Below, piece after piece: positions 1-6,791 of a stretch of 6,809 bases of DNA; position 1 is the first letter of the stretch, and each line of letters opens with the position of its first letter. A program made the translations under genes and the position numbers. Origin of the DNA: Acetobacteraceae bacterium. GTDB lineage: Bacteria > Pseudomonadota > Alphaproteobacteria > Acetobacterales > Acetobacteraceae. The DNA lies in contig PKWQ01000100.1 in assembly GCA_003133265.1 (NCBI GenBank), positions 38,259 through 45,067 of the forward strand. Reading direction: 5' to 3'. The notes under the pieces are model-generated. The model did not search any database. It had not been told where the DNA came from and saw nothing but the letters and a program-made list of their open reading frames with translations.

Positions 1-1253
1 GTGTCCTCGCCCAGCAGCGGCGCGCGGCGGCCGACCTGCCAGCTTGTCGCCGTGCTCAGCCACTTGCTGGTCGGGTAGCGGAAGCTGCGACCGTGCTCGG
101 GGTGATGCACGTCGGCGAAGCTCTTGCGTTTCAGCCAGTGCTCGTCCAGCGCGTTCTCGTGCGGCTTGCGGATCGGCGCCCACAGCAGGCCGGCATCCTG
201 CGCCTCGCGCCAGGGCGTGTCGCTATAGGTCCAGGCGCGCACGAAGCGCTGGACCACGTCCAGCATATGCGCCCGCTCCTCGTTGCCGGCGGTGGAGCCG
301 GGAACCGCGCGCGCCTTCAGATCGGCGTCCGGCGGCGGCGGTTGCAGGTCGGCCTGCATGCCGTACTTGGTCAGCAGCGGCACCAGGTTCTTCAGGTCGC
401 GCGCGCCCATGCCGTGCGAGATGTACCAGCGCCCGTCCTTGGTGTGGCTGATGCTGGGCGAGTGGTTCGGCGTTTCCAACGCGTGGCGGTTGGTCAGCCG
501 CCACAGCGGCACGCGCCGCATCACCCAGTGCATGATGTCGAGTTCGGGGTTCTTCGACACCGCCTCATGCACCGCAACGGAGACATCCTGGCCGTTGCCG
601 GTTCGGTGCCGGGCGATCAGCGCGGCGATGATGCCGGTGGCCAGTTGCTCGCCGGCGATGTGGTAGGCGTGCCAGACCTGCGGCGCGATCGGCGGCGTGT
701 CGTACTGCCAGTTCGGATCGGGGTCGTAGCCGCAATTCATCATCACGCCGCCGAGCGCGAGGTGGATCAGGTCGGAACCCTTGAAATCCTTCCACGGTCC
801 GTCATCGCCGAACGGCGTGATGCGCGCGGCAACCAGCTTCGGAAAGCGCGCGCCCAGCGCCGCGCGATCCAGCCCCAGCACCTCGTTCAGGGCGCCGCAG
901 CTCGAATCCACCAGTATGTCCGCGCCTTCCAGCAGCCGCAGCAGCTGTTCGCGCCCCGGCGCCGCGCGCAGGTCCAGCGCAACCGACTTCTTGTTGCGGT
1001 TGTAGTTCCAGAAGAACAGCGAACGCTCCAGGCCCGGCTCGTCGTCCAGGAACGGCCCGATCCGCCGCGTCGCGTTACCCTCCGGCGGCTCGATCTTGAT
1101 CACTTCGGCGCCGAGTCCGGCCAGCAGCAGCCCGGTATATTCGGCCCGCTCGTCCGCGACCTCGATCACCCGCAGCCCGGCGAGCATGCCGGGGCCGGCA
1201 TCGCCCATCATCTCACCCAGGCCATTGTCCCTGGTCGCCGTCGTTTCGTTCAT
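1..1253 (-). CDS. Family III CoA-transferase homologue (CaiB/BaiF), C-terminus cut by window edge
   Basis: This frame is open from an ATG at 1253 to the left edge (417 complete codons, no stop), so it is partial. Near the N-terminus it has LAGLRVIEVA (24-33), then LLLAGLGAEVIKIEPPEG (42-59), the CoA-binding fold start of formyl-CoA transferase/CaiB/BaiF proteins. Further on are RNKKSVALDLR (86-96), FGDDGPW (148-154), GIIAALIARHRTGNGQ (207-222), and at the very end APLLGEDT, the usual C-terminal motif. About 10-20 residues are probably missing, for a full length near 430. The family moves CoA between carboxylic acids in the cytoplasm through an aspartyl-CoA intermediate. Here the expected Asp, which lies a few residues before the AG of HAYHIAG (195-201), appears to be Tyr197, so the reaction is uncertain. 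The gene lies 36 nt after the hydrolase. A GGGGGG tract 5 nt upstream supports ATG 1253; an in-frame ATG at 1274 lacks a ribosome site. Family call strong, activity unknown. Confidence 0.9.
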   Translation of the reverse strand, partial: MNETTATRDNGLGEMMGDAGPGMLAGLRVIEVADERAEYTGLLLAGLGAEVIKIEPPEGNATRRIGPFLDDEPGLERSLFFWNYNRNKKSVALDLRAAPGREQLLRLLEGADILVDSSCGALNEVLGLDRAALGARFPKLVAARITPFGDDGPWKDFKGSDLIHLALGGVMMNCGYDPDPNWQYDTPPIAPQVWHAYHIAGEQLATGIIAALIARHRTGNGQDVSVAVHEAVSKNPELDIMHWVMRRVPLWRLTNRHALETPNHSPSISHTKDGRWYISHGMGARDLKNLVPLLTKYGMQADLQPPPPDADLKARAVPGSTAGNEERAHMLDVVQRFVRAWTYSDTPWREAQDAGLLWAPIRKPHENALDEHWLKRKSFADVHHPEHGRSFRYPTSKWLSTATSWQVGRRAPLLGED

Positions 1254-1289
1254 CGTTTCCCCCCAACCGCCCATGGCGTTGGTGTTCGT

Positions 1290-2135
1290 TCAGCCGGTCG
1301 GGCGTGTCCGGGCCAGCATCGTCAGCAGCACCCTGTTGAACTCCTCTGGCGCCTCATAGGCAACCCAGTGTCCCGCCCCAGGGATCAGATGCACGTCCGC
1401 GTCCGGCCGCAGCTCCCGCATCGTCCGCATCCGCTGCGTCGCCAGCGGATTGGCCGGCGCATCGGACCCGCCCCAGATGCCGTTCAACGGCACATGCACC
1501 TTGTCCAATGCCCGCAGCAGCGCGCCGCTGCGCGAGAGCACCGGGCTCTTCAGCCGCGAACGCACGGTGTTCCATTCCTGAATGATCAGCGCCAGGTCGT
1601 CGATCTTAGCTGGATCGGCGATCATCAGCCGGTTGAGGTTGGTGCGATGCGCGGCCACGCGTTCCTCGCCGGCCAGATGCCGCACCTTCAACAGCTCGAT
1701 CATGCTGCTGGACGGACCGATGGCGCCCGAGCCGACCAGCGTCACCGACCGCAGGCGCGCGCCGTGGATCGCGGCGACGCAGCCCGCCATGGTGCTGCCG
1801 AAGGAAAATCCGACGACATCGTAGCGGCTCTCCGGCCCGATCTGGATATCGATGCCGGCCGCCACGATCGCCGCGACCGCGGTGACGTCGTCGCGGCTCG
1901 GCGGATCGGCGGATTCGCCGAGGCCCGGCAGATCCGGCACCACCAGCCGGTAGCTCTTCGACAGCACGTCGATATTATGCGCCCAATGCCGCCAGGAGCC
2001 GGCGCCGCCATGGAACAGCACCAAATTCGGCCCGCTGCCCCAGCAATGCCAGACCATCTTGCCGTCGCCGCACGGCGTTTCCGTGCGTACCGCGGATGCC
2101 TCCAGCCGCGCAAGGAATGCCGCCGGCGTTTCCAT
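1290..2135 (-). CDS. Alpha/beta-fold hydrolase (MhpC-like)
   Basis: A cytoplasmic alpha/beta hydrolase of 281 residues counted from ATG 2135. Numbering from the alternative ATG at 2162 (290 residues), it shows the oxyanion region HGGAGSWRHW (51-60), the strand/turn VVPDLPGLGES (74-84), the nucleophile elbow GFSFGS with Ser120, a cap region at about 145-215, the likely acid Asp234 in GGSDAPA, and the catalytic His265 in GAGHW. The triad is therefore complete and the protein is probably active. The family cleaves esters, lactones, thioesters or C-C bonds; nothing here fixes the substrate. The start is uncertain: ATG 2135 (METPAAFLARLEAS) best fits how I remember relatives starting, while ATG 2162 and TTG 2252 are in frame upstream, all with weak ribosome sites. 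It follows the importer after a 178-nt gap and precedes the CoA-transferase homologue, suggesting that it processes the imported compound or a product of it (inference). No signal peptide is seen. Confidence 0.9.
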   Translation of the reverse strand: METPAAFLARLEASAVRTETPCGDGKMVWHCWGSGPNLVLFHGGAGSWRHWAHNIDVLSKSYRLVVPDLPGLGESADPPSRDDVTAVAAIVAAGIDIQIGPESRYDVVGFSFGSTMAGCVAAIHGARLRSVTLVGSGAIGPSSSMIELLKVRHLAGEERVAAHRTNLNRLMIADPAKIDDLALIIQEWNTVRSRLKSPVLSRSGALLRALDKVHVPLNGIWGGSDAPANPLATQRMRTMRELRPDADVHLIPGAGHWVAYEAPEEFNRVLLTMLARTRPTG

Positions 2136-2259
2136 GATCGTCGCGTCGCCACCAGCCCGCATCGTCTTCGGTCCACCCTCTCGTGTCACCGCCGGCCATG
2201 TCGGACCGGCGTGTGGTGGCGCGAGTGTGCGCGGCTGCTGCTGCTGCCTCAAGTGCCCC

Positions 2260-2273
2260 CCGGCGAATGCCGG
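2260..2273 (-). other. Short GC-rich hairpin (5-bp stem, 4-nt loop) after LivF gene
   Basis: CCGGC (2260-2264), loop GAAT, GCCGG (2269-2273) forms a perfect 5-bp stem. The second repeat copy keeps only the inner 3 bp (GGC/GCC) of the same stem. On the transcribed minus strand no T-run follows; a G-run follows instead, so it is not a standard intrinsic terminator. A role in mRNA stability or partial attenuation between transporter and enzyme genes is possible but inferred. Confidence 0.45.
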
Positions 2274-2305
2274 CTCAGCGTTTTGGCGAATGCCGGCTCA
2301 GCGTT
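2262..2305. repeat. Perfect 21-bp tandem direct repeat in intergenic gap
   Basis: Two identical 21-base copies lie at 2262-2282 and 2285-2305, separated by two T residues (period 23). Each contains GCGAATGCCGGCTCAG. The pair starts 8 bases downstream of the LivF stop codon and is the only such repeat I saw in the window. The copy nearer the hydrolase also forms a hairpin. It could be a regulator-binding site, an RNA-processing or mRNA-stability element, or a simple slippage duplication. Confidence 0.85.
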
Positions 2306-2313
2306 GGTGAGGG

Positions 2314-3012
2314 TCAGAGATATTCGTCGGCCAGCGCGATCTCGCGGATTTCGGCCACCGTGCCGCTGCGCCGCACCTCGCCGCCGCGCATCACGTAGCC
2401 GCGCGTCGCCAGCTTCAGCGCGGGGCGGGCCATCTGCTCGGTCATCAGCACCGTGGTGCCGCGCTGCTTCATTTGCGCGATGGCCGCACTGATCTGCTGG
2501 ATCCATACCGGCGCCAGGCCCAGGAACGGTTCGTCCAGCAGCAGCAGGCGAGGGAACGAGCACATCGCCCGGGCAATCGCCACCATCTGCTGTTGCCCGC
2601 CGGACAACTGCCCGGCCGGCTGCTTCGCCCGCTCGATCAGCAGCGGGAACACCGAGCACAGCCAGTCCAGCGCCTGCTTCTGGTGCGCCCGCCCCAGCCC
2701 GAACGCGCCGGACAGCACGTTGTCGGTCACCGACAGCCGCGGGAATACCCGCCGCCCCTCCGGCGCAAAGCCGATCCCGAGCCGGGCGCGACGCTCGCAG
2801 GGGACGGTGGCGAGGTCCTTGCCGTCGAACACGATGCGCCCGCCCGCGGCCGGTACCAGGCCGATGATGGCGTTGATGGTGCTGGACTTGCCCGCCCCGT
2901 TGGCGCCGACCAGCAACACCGTCTCGCCCTCCGTCACGGCGATGGAAATGCCGTTGAGCGCGGTGATCCCGCCATAGCGGATCGTCAGCCCGTCGATCTC
3001 AAGGAGACTCAT
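2314..3012 (-). CDS. livF: LivF-type ABC transporter ATP-binding protein
   Basis: One of the two ATPases that power the importer on the cytoplasmic side of the membrane. It has 232 residues, normal for LivF. Walker A is GANGAGKS (36-43). The family-specific PEGRRVFP lies at 84-91, where other ABC proteins have the Q-loop. The ABC signature LSGGQQQ is at 136-142 and Walker B LLLLDEP at 156-162. TEQMARPAL (191-199) lies where the H-loop His would be; an EQ pair in place of His is usual in LivF. The PEGR motif separates it from LivG. The start ATG at 3012 overlaps the LivG stop as ATGA and has GAGGAGG (3017-3023) just upstream. The frame stays open further upstream, but that part is a shadow of livG. 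LivF normally pairs with LivG as a heterodimer. The exact solute is unknown. Confidence 0.95.
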   Translation of the reverse strand: MSLLEIDGLTIRYGGITALNGISIAVTEGETVLLVGANGAGKSSTINAIIGLVPAAGGRIVFDGKDLATVPCERRARLGIGFAPEGRRVFPRLSVTDNVLSGAFGLGRAHQKQALDWLCSVFPLLIERAKQPAGQLSGGQQQMVAIARAMCSFPRLLLLDEPFLGLAPVWIQQISAAIAQMKQRGTTVLMTEQMARPALKLATRGYVMRGGEVRRSGTVAEIREIALADEYL

Positions 3013-3734
3013 GCGTCCTCCTCGTCGTCGACGGCGCCGAGATAGGCCTTGATCACGTCGGGCCGCGCCAGCACGTCCGCCGGTGCGCCGTCGGCCAGCA
3101 CGTTGCCGGCGTCCAGCACCAGGATGCGCGGGCACAGCCGGCGGATCAGGTCCATGTCGTGCTCGACGATCAGCACCGAACATCCGCCATGCGTGCGGAC
3201 ATGATGCACAAACGCATCGATTTGCGCCCGCTCGCCGCGCTCCAGCCCCGCCGCCGGCTCGTCGAGCAGCAGCACCTTGGGTCCGATCGCATAGGCCATC
3301 GCCAGCCCGAGCATCTTCTGCAGGCCGTACGGCAGCTTGTCGCTCTGTTCGTCCAGCCGCTCGGTCAGGTGGAATTCCTGTAGCAGCCGATCGAGGCCGG
3401 CTGGCCTGCCGCGCCGTCCGAACAACACGGCGCGGGCAATGTTCTCGCGCACCGACACGCTGCGGAACGTGTTGGTCTGCTGGAAGCTGCGTGCGATGCC
3501 GAGCCGGCTGATGGCATGCGTGGGCTGGCCGGTGACGTCGCGCCCGCCGAGGAAGACCTTGCCGCCTGACGGTGGCTGGCGGCCGGAGATCACGTTGATC
3601 AAGGTCGTCTTGCCGGCACCGTTCGGCCCGATGACGCCCATCAACCCGCCCGGCTGCAAAGTGAAACTCAGGTCCTGGAACACGCGCAGTCCGCCGAAGC
3701 GCTTGGCGAGCTGTTCGATCCGCAGTTCGCTCAT
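3009..3734 (-). CDS. livG: LivG-type ABC transporter ATP-binding protein
   Basis: The second cytoplasmic ATPase of the importer, 241 residues, slightly shorter than usual LivG (about 255). Walker A is GPNGAGKT (36-43), the Q-loop is in ARSFQQTNTF (81-90), Walker B is VLLLDEPAAGL (154-164), and the H-loop is EHDMDLI with His192. The family pattern FGGLRVFQDLSF (13-24) and the C-terminal VIKAYLGA (228-235) are typical of LivG. The ABC signature is LPYGLQKMLGLAMA (134-147), where most LivG proteins have L-S/P-YGQQRRLEIA, so the signature Gln is Leu. The shortening lies between Q-loop and signature. All nucleotide-binding residues are present, so it is probably functional. ATG 3734 overlaps the LivM stop as ATGA and is preceded by AGGAGG. 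The frame is open far upstream through the LivM gene, but that part is a shadow. Confidence 0.95.
   Translation of the reverse strand: MSELRIEQLAKRFGGLRVFQDLSFTLQPGGLMGVIGPNGAGKTTLINVISGRQPPSGGKVFLGGRDVTGQPTHAISRLGIARSFQQTNTFRSVSVRENIARAVLFGRRGRPAGLDRLLQEFHLTERLDEQSDKLPYGLQKMLGLAMAYAIGPKVLLLDEPAAGLERGERAQIDAFVHHVRTHGGCSVLIVEHDMDLIRRLCPRILVLDAGNVLADGAPADVLARPDVIKAYLGAVDDEEDA
3017..3023 (-). promoter_or_regulatory. Ribosome binding site of LivF gene
   Basis: GAGGAGG on the minus strand, 4 nt before ATG 3012 and inside the last codons of the LivG gene. It fixes the LivF start despite an open frame that runs further upstream, and fits coupled translation through the ATGA overlap. Confidence 0.75.
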
Positions 3735-4696
3735 GCCGCCCGCCTCCTGCGCAACAATGCGGTGACGGAGCCGACGATCCCGCCGCGCGCGGCCAGGACC
3801 ACGATCAGGATCAGCACGCCATACAGCCCTTGCGCGTACTGGCCGTGCGTGCCGAACAGGTTGGTCGCATAGACCATCAACGAGGTGCCGACGATCGGCC
3901 CGAGGATCGATACGCGCCCGCCGATGATGGAATAGGCGATGAAATCCACCGAGATGATCGAATCGAAGGAGCTTGGATGCGCTGTCAGCAGCATGTTGAC
4001 CAGCGAGAATCCGGCCAGTCCCGCCACGCCGGCCGAGATCACGAAGCCGAGTGCCTTGTAGCGCCAGACCACTAGCCCGAGGCTCTCGGCAAGGACGTCG
4101 TTCTCCTCGATGGCGGCGAAGTGGCGGCGGAAGTAGCGCGTCAGCGCCGCCGTGATCAGGGTCGCGAGCAGGGCGAGGCCGCAGGCGAACAGCAGCACCT
4201 GCTGGTTGGTCATCATGTCCATGCCGAACAGATTGACCGGCGGCACGCCCGAGATGCCGTTCGATCCGCCCGTCAACCCCGGCGTTACGAACAGCACGAG
4301 CTGCATGATCTGTGCCAGCACGAACGTCACCAGCACGAAATAGGTGCCGCGCAGCCGCAGCACCAGCGCGCCCAGCGGGATCGCCACCAGCGCCGGCACC
4401 GCGAAGCTGGCCAGCGTGAGCACGACAGCGTCGGAGATGTCGTACTGTCCCGCGATCGCCACCGTGTAGCCGCCGAGAGCCATGAAGGCCGGCGTGGCGA
4501 AGCTCAGCAGGTTCATGCGTAACATGATCCAGACGCTGAACGTGGCGACGACACCGACCATTATCTGGTTCAGCACCGAATAGATCATCACGTTCTTGGT
4601 CAGCAGCGGAATCGCGAAGCTGATGACGAACACCAGGACGGCGGAGATTTCCGCCCCGCCGAGCCTGCGGATCAGTCCGACCGCTTTGTCGTCCAT
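3731..4696 (-). CDS. livM: LivM-type branched-chain amino acid family ABC permease
   Basis: An inner-membrane channel subunit of 321 residues. Hydrophobic segments are visible at about 17-32, 38-59, 64-83, 91-113, 118-136, 167-185, 213-236, 250-282 and 290-315. LivM-family marks are LLSFATPAFMALGGY (63-77), RGTYFVLVTFVLAQIMQLV (116-134), LTGGSNGISGVP (141-152) and the cytoplasmic ATPase-contact stretch EENDVLAESLGLVVWRYK (197-214), followed by VISAGVAGLAG (219-229). The late motif IIGGRVSILGPIVGT (257-271) replaces the common LGGLGSLWGPVLGA type, a mild divergence. The C-terminus ends in a basic tail (RRRRAA). The gene begins 3 nt after the LivH stop (TGA-CGG-ATG) with no clear ribosome site, so translation is probably coupled to LivH. 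It should form a heterodimeric pore with LivH. The solute is not readable. Confidence 0.95.
   Translation of the reverse strand: MDDKAVGLIRRLGGAEISAVLVFVISFAIPLLTKNVMIYSVLNQIMVGVVATFSVWIMLRMNLLSFATPAFMALGGYTVAIAGQYDISDAVVLTLASFAVPALVAIPLGALVLRLRGTYFVLVTFVLAQIMQLVLFVTPGLTGGSNGISGVPPVNLFGMDMMTNQQVLLFACGLALLATLITAALTRYFRRHFAAIEENDVLAESLGLVVWRYKALGFVISAGVAGLAGFSLVNMLLTAHPSSFDSIISVDFIAYSIIGGRVSILGPIVGTSLMVYATNLFGTHGQYAQGLYGVLILIVVLAARGGIVGSVTALLRRRRAA
3743..3748 (-). promoter_or_regulatory. Ribosome binding site of LivG gene
   Basis: A canonical AGGAGG on the minus strand, 8 nt before ATG 3734 and within the end of the LivM gene. It decides the LivG start in a frame that has no stop for more than 1 kb upstream. 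Confidence 0.8.
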
Positions 4697-4699
4697 CCG

Positions 4700-5566
4700 T
4701 CAGGCGCCCCGCACATCTCGGCCCAGCAGGCCAGTCGGGCGGAATACCAGCAGCAGCAGCACCATCACGAACAGCACCAGCGCGCCAATCGACCCGCCGA
4801 AATAGACCGAGGTATAGGCCTCGACCAGGCCGACGATGAAGGCAGCCAGCGCCGCGCCGCCCAGGCTGCCGAGGCCACCTAGAATCACCGTCAGGAACGA
4901 GGTCGCCAGCACCGGTTCGCCAACGCCGGGCGCCAGCGACAGGATCGGCGTGACCAGCGCGCCGGTCAGGCCGGCAAGCCCGGTCGCCAAGGCAAAGGCC
5001 AGCGGGAACAGCAGGCGTGGCCGCAGGCCCTGTGCCATGCCCACCGCGCGATCGTCCGCCAGGGCTCGCAGTGCCCGGCCAAGATCGGTACGGAACAGTA
5101 CAAGCCACAGGCAAGCGATTGCCACCAGACATACCGCCAGCACGATCAGGTTCTCGCGCGGCAGGTACACCGATCCGGCATGGAACGAGCCCGTCACCGG
5201 GAAGGCGAACTCCATCGAGATCGGTCCGAAAATGGCCAGGACCACCGTCGAAATGATCAGATAGAGTCCGAGCGACAGCATCAGCGTGGCCAGATGGTCA
5301 TCGATCAACGGCTCGATCAGGAGCAATTCGAACAGCCAACCGAGTGCCGCGGTGGCAAGCATCGCCACCACCACCGCCAGCGGGTATGCCAGCCCGAGCC
5401 CCGCGACGCAGGTATAGGCGACGTAGCCACCCAGCATATAAAATCCTCCGTGGGCGAAATTCACCACACCGAGGATGCCGAAGATCAGCGTGAACCCGAG
5501 CGCCAGCAGGGCGTACTGCGCGCCCAGGCCCACACCGATGATCGCCGCTTCAAGGAATTGGTGCAT
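4700..5566 (-). CDS. livH: LivH-type branched-chain amino acid family ABC permease
   Basis: The other inner-membrane channel subunit, 288 residues. The N-terminal signature QYALLALGFTLIFGI (17-31) and VVNFAHGGFYMLGGY (34-48) is diagnostic for LivH. The coupling loop RALADDRAVGMAQGL (167-181) is followed by FALATGLAGLTGAL (191-204), and VILGGLGSLGGA (227-238) is the conserved late motif. Hydrophobic segments lie at about 5-33, 38-58, 62-84, 92-115, 138-158, 184-208, 217-250 and 258-277. The start ATG 5566 has AAGG 8 nt upstream. The open frame extends back into the binding-protein gene, but without another start before that gene's stop. It follows the binding-protein gene after 26 nt, the usual Liv order. 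The family assignment is firm; the substrate is unknown. Confidence 0.95.
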   Translation of the reverse strand: MHQFLEAAIIGVGLGAQYALLALGFTLIFGILGVVNFAHGGFYMLGGYVAYTCVAGLGLAYPLAVVVAMLATAALGWLFELLLIEPLIDDHLATLMLSLGLYLIISTVVLAIFGPISMEFAFPVTGSFHAGSVYLPRENLIVLAVCLVAIACLWLVLFRTDLGRALRALADDRAVGMAQGLRPRLLFPLAFALATGLAGLTGALVTPILSLAPGVGEPVLATSFLTVILGGLGSLGGAALAAFIVGLVEAYTSVYFGGSIGALVLFVMVLLLLVFRPTGLLGRDVRGA

Positions 5567-5592
5567 GCGCGTCGCCTTGCGCCGGGCCTCTC

Positions 5593-6774
5593 CTACAGCT
5601 TCGGCTCGACGCGGGTCACGCCGACCTCCTTGCCGTCCTTGATGATGCCGACACCGAACGGGTACATCAGTTCCTGCGCGATGCCGAACTGCTTCTGGCC
5701 CGACCACACGCCCTTGCCCAGGTTCGGGTCATCCACCGGCAGGTGGCGCAATACCTCGGCCACCTTCTGCACATCGTCGATCGTTCCGGCAACCGAAATC
5801 GCCTTCAGCGTCATGCGCGCACCCGGCAGATCACCCCACAGCGAGGCGCCGAAGGTCTGATCCTTGCCCAGCAGCTTCTTGTAGTCCGCGTCGATCACGC
5901 GCGCCTCCGGTGTGTCGGGTGGCCCGGCGTACCAGTAGAAGTCCTTGAGCACGTCCATGCCGCCGGAGACCCGCAGGATCTCCTCGGTGCCGGGCCCGCC
6001 GTTGCGTCCGATCGGTCCCTTGAACCCGGCAAGGCGCAACTGCTTGACGATCACCCCGGCGTCGCCGGGTGGCGAGGAGGCGGTGTCCACCGCATCCGGG
6101 TTGGTTGCCAGAACGCGGGTGATGATCGGCGCGAAGTTGGTGGTGCCACGCTGGTAGTATTCCGAGGTGGTCTTGACGCCGTTGTCCTTGTAGGCCACTT
6201 CATCGACCGTGACGATGTCGGTGCCGCCCTGATCATTCGGCGCGATCAGCGCGACCGATTGGATCTTCCAGTGCTTCAGCGCCTCCTTGATCACGGAATC
6301 CGCCCATCCCCCAGGCCCCGGTCCCAGGTGGAACATCAACGGATAGCGTGTCGTCACCGCGTCCTTGGCGTAGCTGCCGTTCCACGCGATCTGCTGGTTG
6401 CGGCCCAGGATCGGCTTGATTCCGGTCGCCTCCGGCGCGCCAACTGGGCCGATGATGAAGTGAATGCCCTCCGCGGCCAGGGCGTTGCTTCCGGCCGCCG
6501 CGCCGTCCGCGGTGTACTTGCTGTCGTAGGCAACCACCGTCACATGGCACTTCCGGTCACCGACCTTGAGGCCGCCTTCGGCGTTCACCTCGGCCGCCGC
6601 CATCCTGGCCGCCCCGTCCATCGCCAGGCCCCATTGCGCGCCGCCGCCTGACATCGGCCCCATCGAGCCGATCTTCAGTTCGCAGCCGCTCTGGGCCAGG
6701 GCGGGCGTGGCCAGGCCGGCGATCACGGCGGTCGCAGCGACCAGCGATACTTGTATCCGGCGGAACATGGGCAT
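5593..6774 (-). CDS. Periplasmic substrate-binding protein of a Liv-type ABC importer
   Basis: This protein captures the solute in the periplasm and delivers it to LivHM. It has 393 residues from ATG 6774. A signal peptide covers 1-27: basic FRR, hydrophobic VSLVAATAVIAGLA, and cleavage after PALA before QSG. No lipobox Cys is placed for a lipoprotein. The mature part opens with ELKIGSMGPMSGGGAQWGLA (32-51), the start of type I binding folds (Peripla_BP_6), followed by HFIIGPVGAPEATGIKPIL (105-123), VALIAPNDQGGTD (174-186), GTTNFAPIITRVL (210-222) and VKQLRLAGFKGPIG (243-256). Cys31 and Cys76 in the first lobe could form a disulfide. Where amino acid binders have a Thr/Ser-rich pocket segment, this one has FHLGPGPGGW (148-157), which hints at a different ligand. 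An in-frame ATG lies at 6798, but the strong AGAGGAG sits inside that extension and suits 6774. It is probably the first gene of the operon. Confidence 0.93.
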   Translation of the reverse strand: MPMFRRIQVSLVAATAVIAGLATPALAQSGCELKIGSMGPMSGGGAQWGLAMDGAARMAAAEVNAEGGLKVGDRKCHVTVVAYDSKYTADGAAAGSNALAAEGIHFIIGPVGAPEATGIKPILGRNQQIAWNGSYAKDAVTTRYPLMFHLGPGPGGWADSVIKEALKHWKIQSVALIAPNDQGGTDIVTVDEVAYKDNGVKTTSEYYQRGTTNFAPIITRVLATNPDAVDTASSPPGDAGVIVKQLRLAGFKGPIGRNGGPGTEEILRVSGGMDVLKDFYWYAGPPDTPEARVIDADYKKLLGKDQTFGASLWGDLPGARMTLKAISVAGTIDDVQKVAEVLRHLPVDDPNLGKGVWSGQKQFGIAQELMYPFGVGIIKDGKEVGVTRVEPKL

Positions 6775-6784
6775 CTTGCTGGAG

Positions 6785-6791
6785 CTCCTCT
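6785..6791 (-). promoter_or_regulatory. Ribosome binding site deciding the binding-protein start
   Basis: AGAGGAG on the minus strand, 10 nt before ATG 6774. It supports that start over the in-frame ATG at 6798, which would put this motif inside the coding region and add eight residues before a normal signal peptide. Only 11 bases remain beyond 6798, so an upstream site for the longer form cannot be fully judged. Confidence 0.65.

Noticed and set aside
2191..2210. GCCGG ... CCGGC inverted repeat as a terminator
   Set aside because: The stem is only 5 bp with a 10-nt loop and no T-run follows in the transcribed direction. GCCGG words are very common in this sequence.
2223..2255. Possible sigma-70 promoter on the minus strand: TTGAGG, 17 bp, CACACT
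   Set aside because: The spacing is ideal, but the -10 box matches only 3 of 6 bases and the GC-rich context makes chance likely. It is not strong enough to list as a feature.
93..2492. Plus-strand open frame of 799 codons
   Set aside because: It lies antisense to three recognisable minus-strand genes, crosses their boundaries, is rich in Arg/His/Gln/Pro of low-complexity type, and shows no domain. Long antisense frames are expected in GC-rich genes.
3735..5132. Minus-strand frame continuous with LivG that would give a 707-residue protein
   Set aside because: The upstream part is an alternative frame of the LivM and LivH genes and reads as Arg/Gly/Ala-rich noise. A strong AGGAGG and ATG at 3734 mark the true LivG start, so it is not a fusion.
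5743..6651. Plus-strand open frame of 302 codons
   Set aside because: It is antisense to the binding-protein gene, which has a signal peptide and a full fold on the other strand. The plus-strand product shows no motif.
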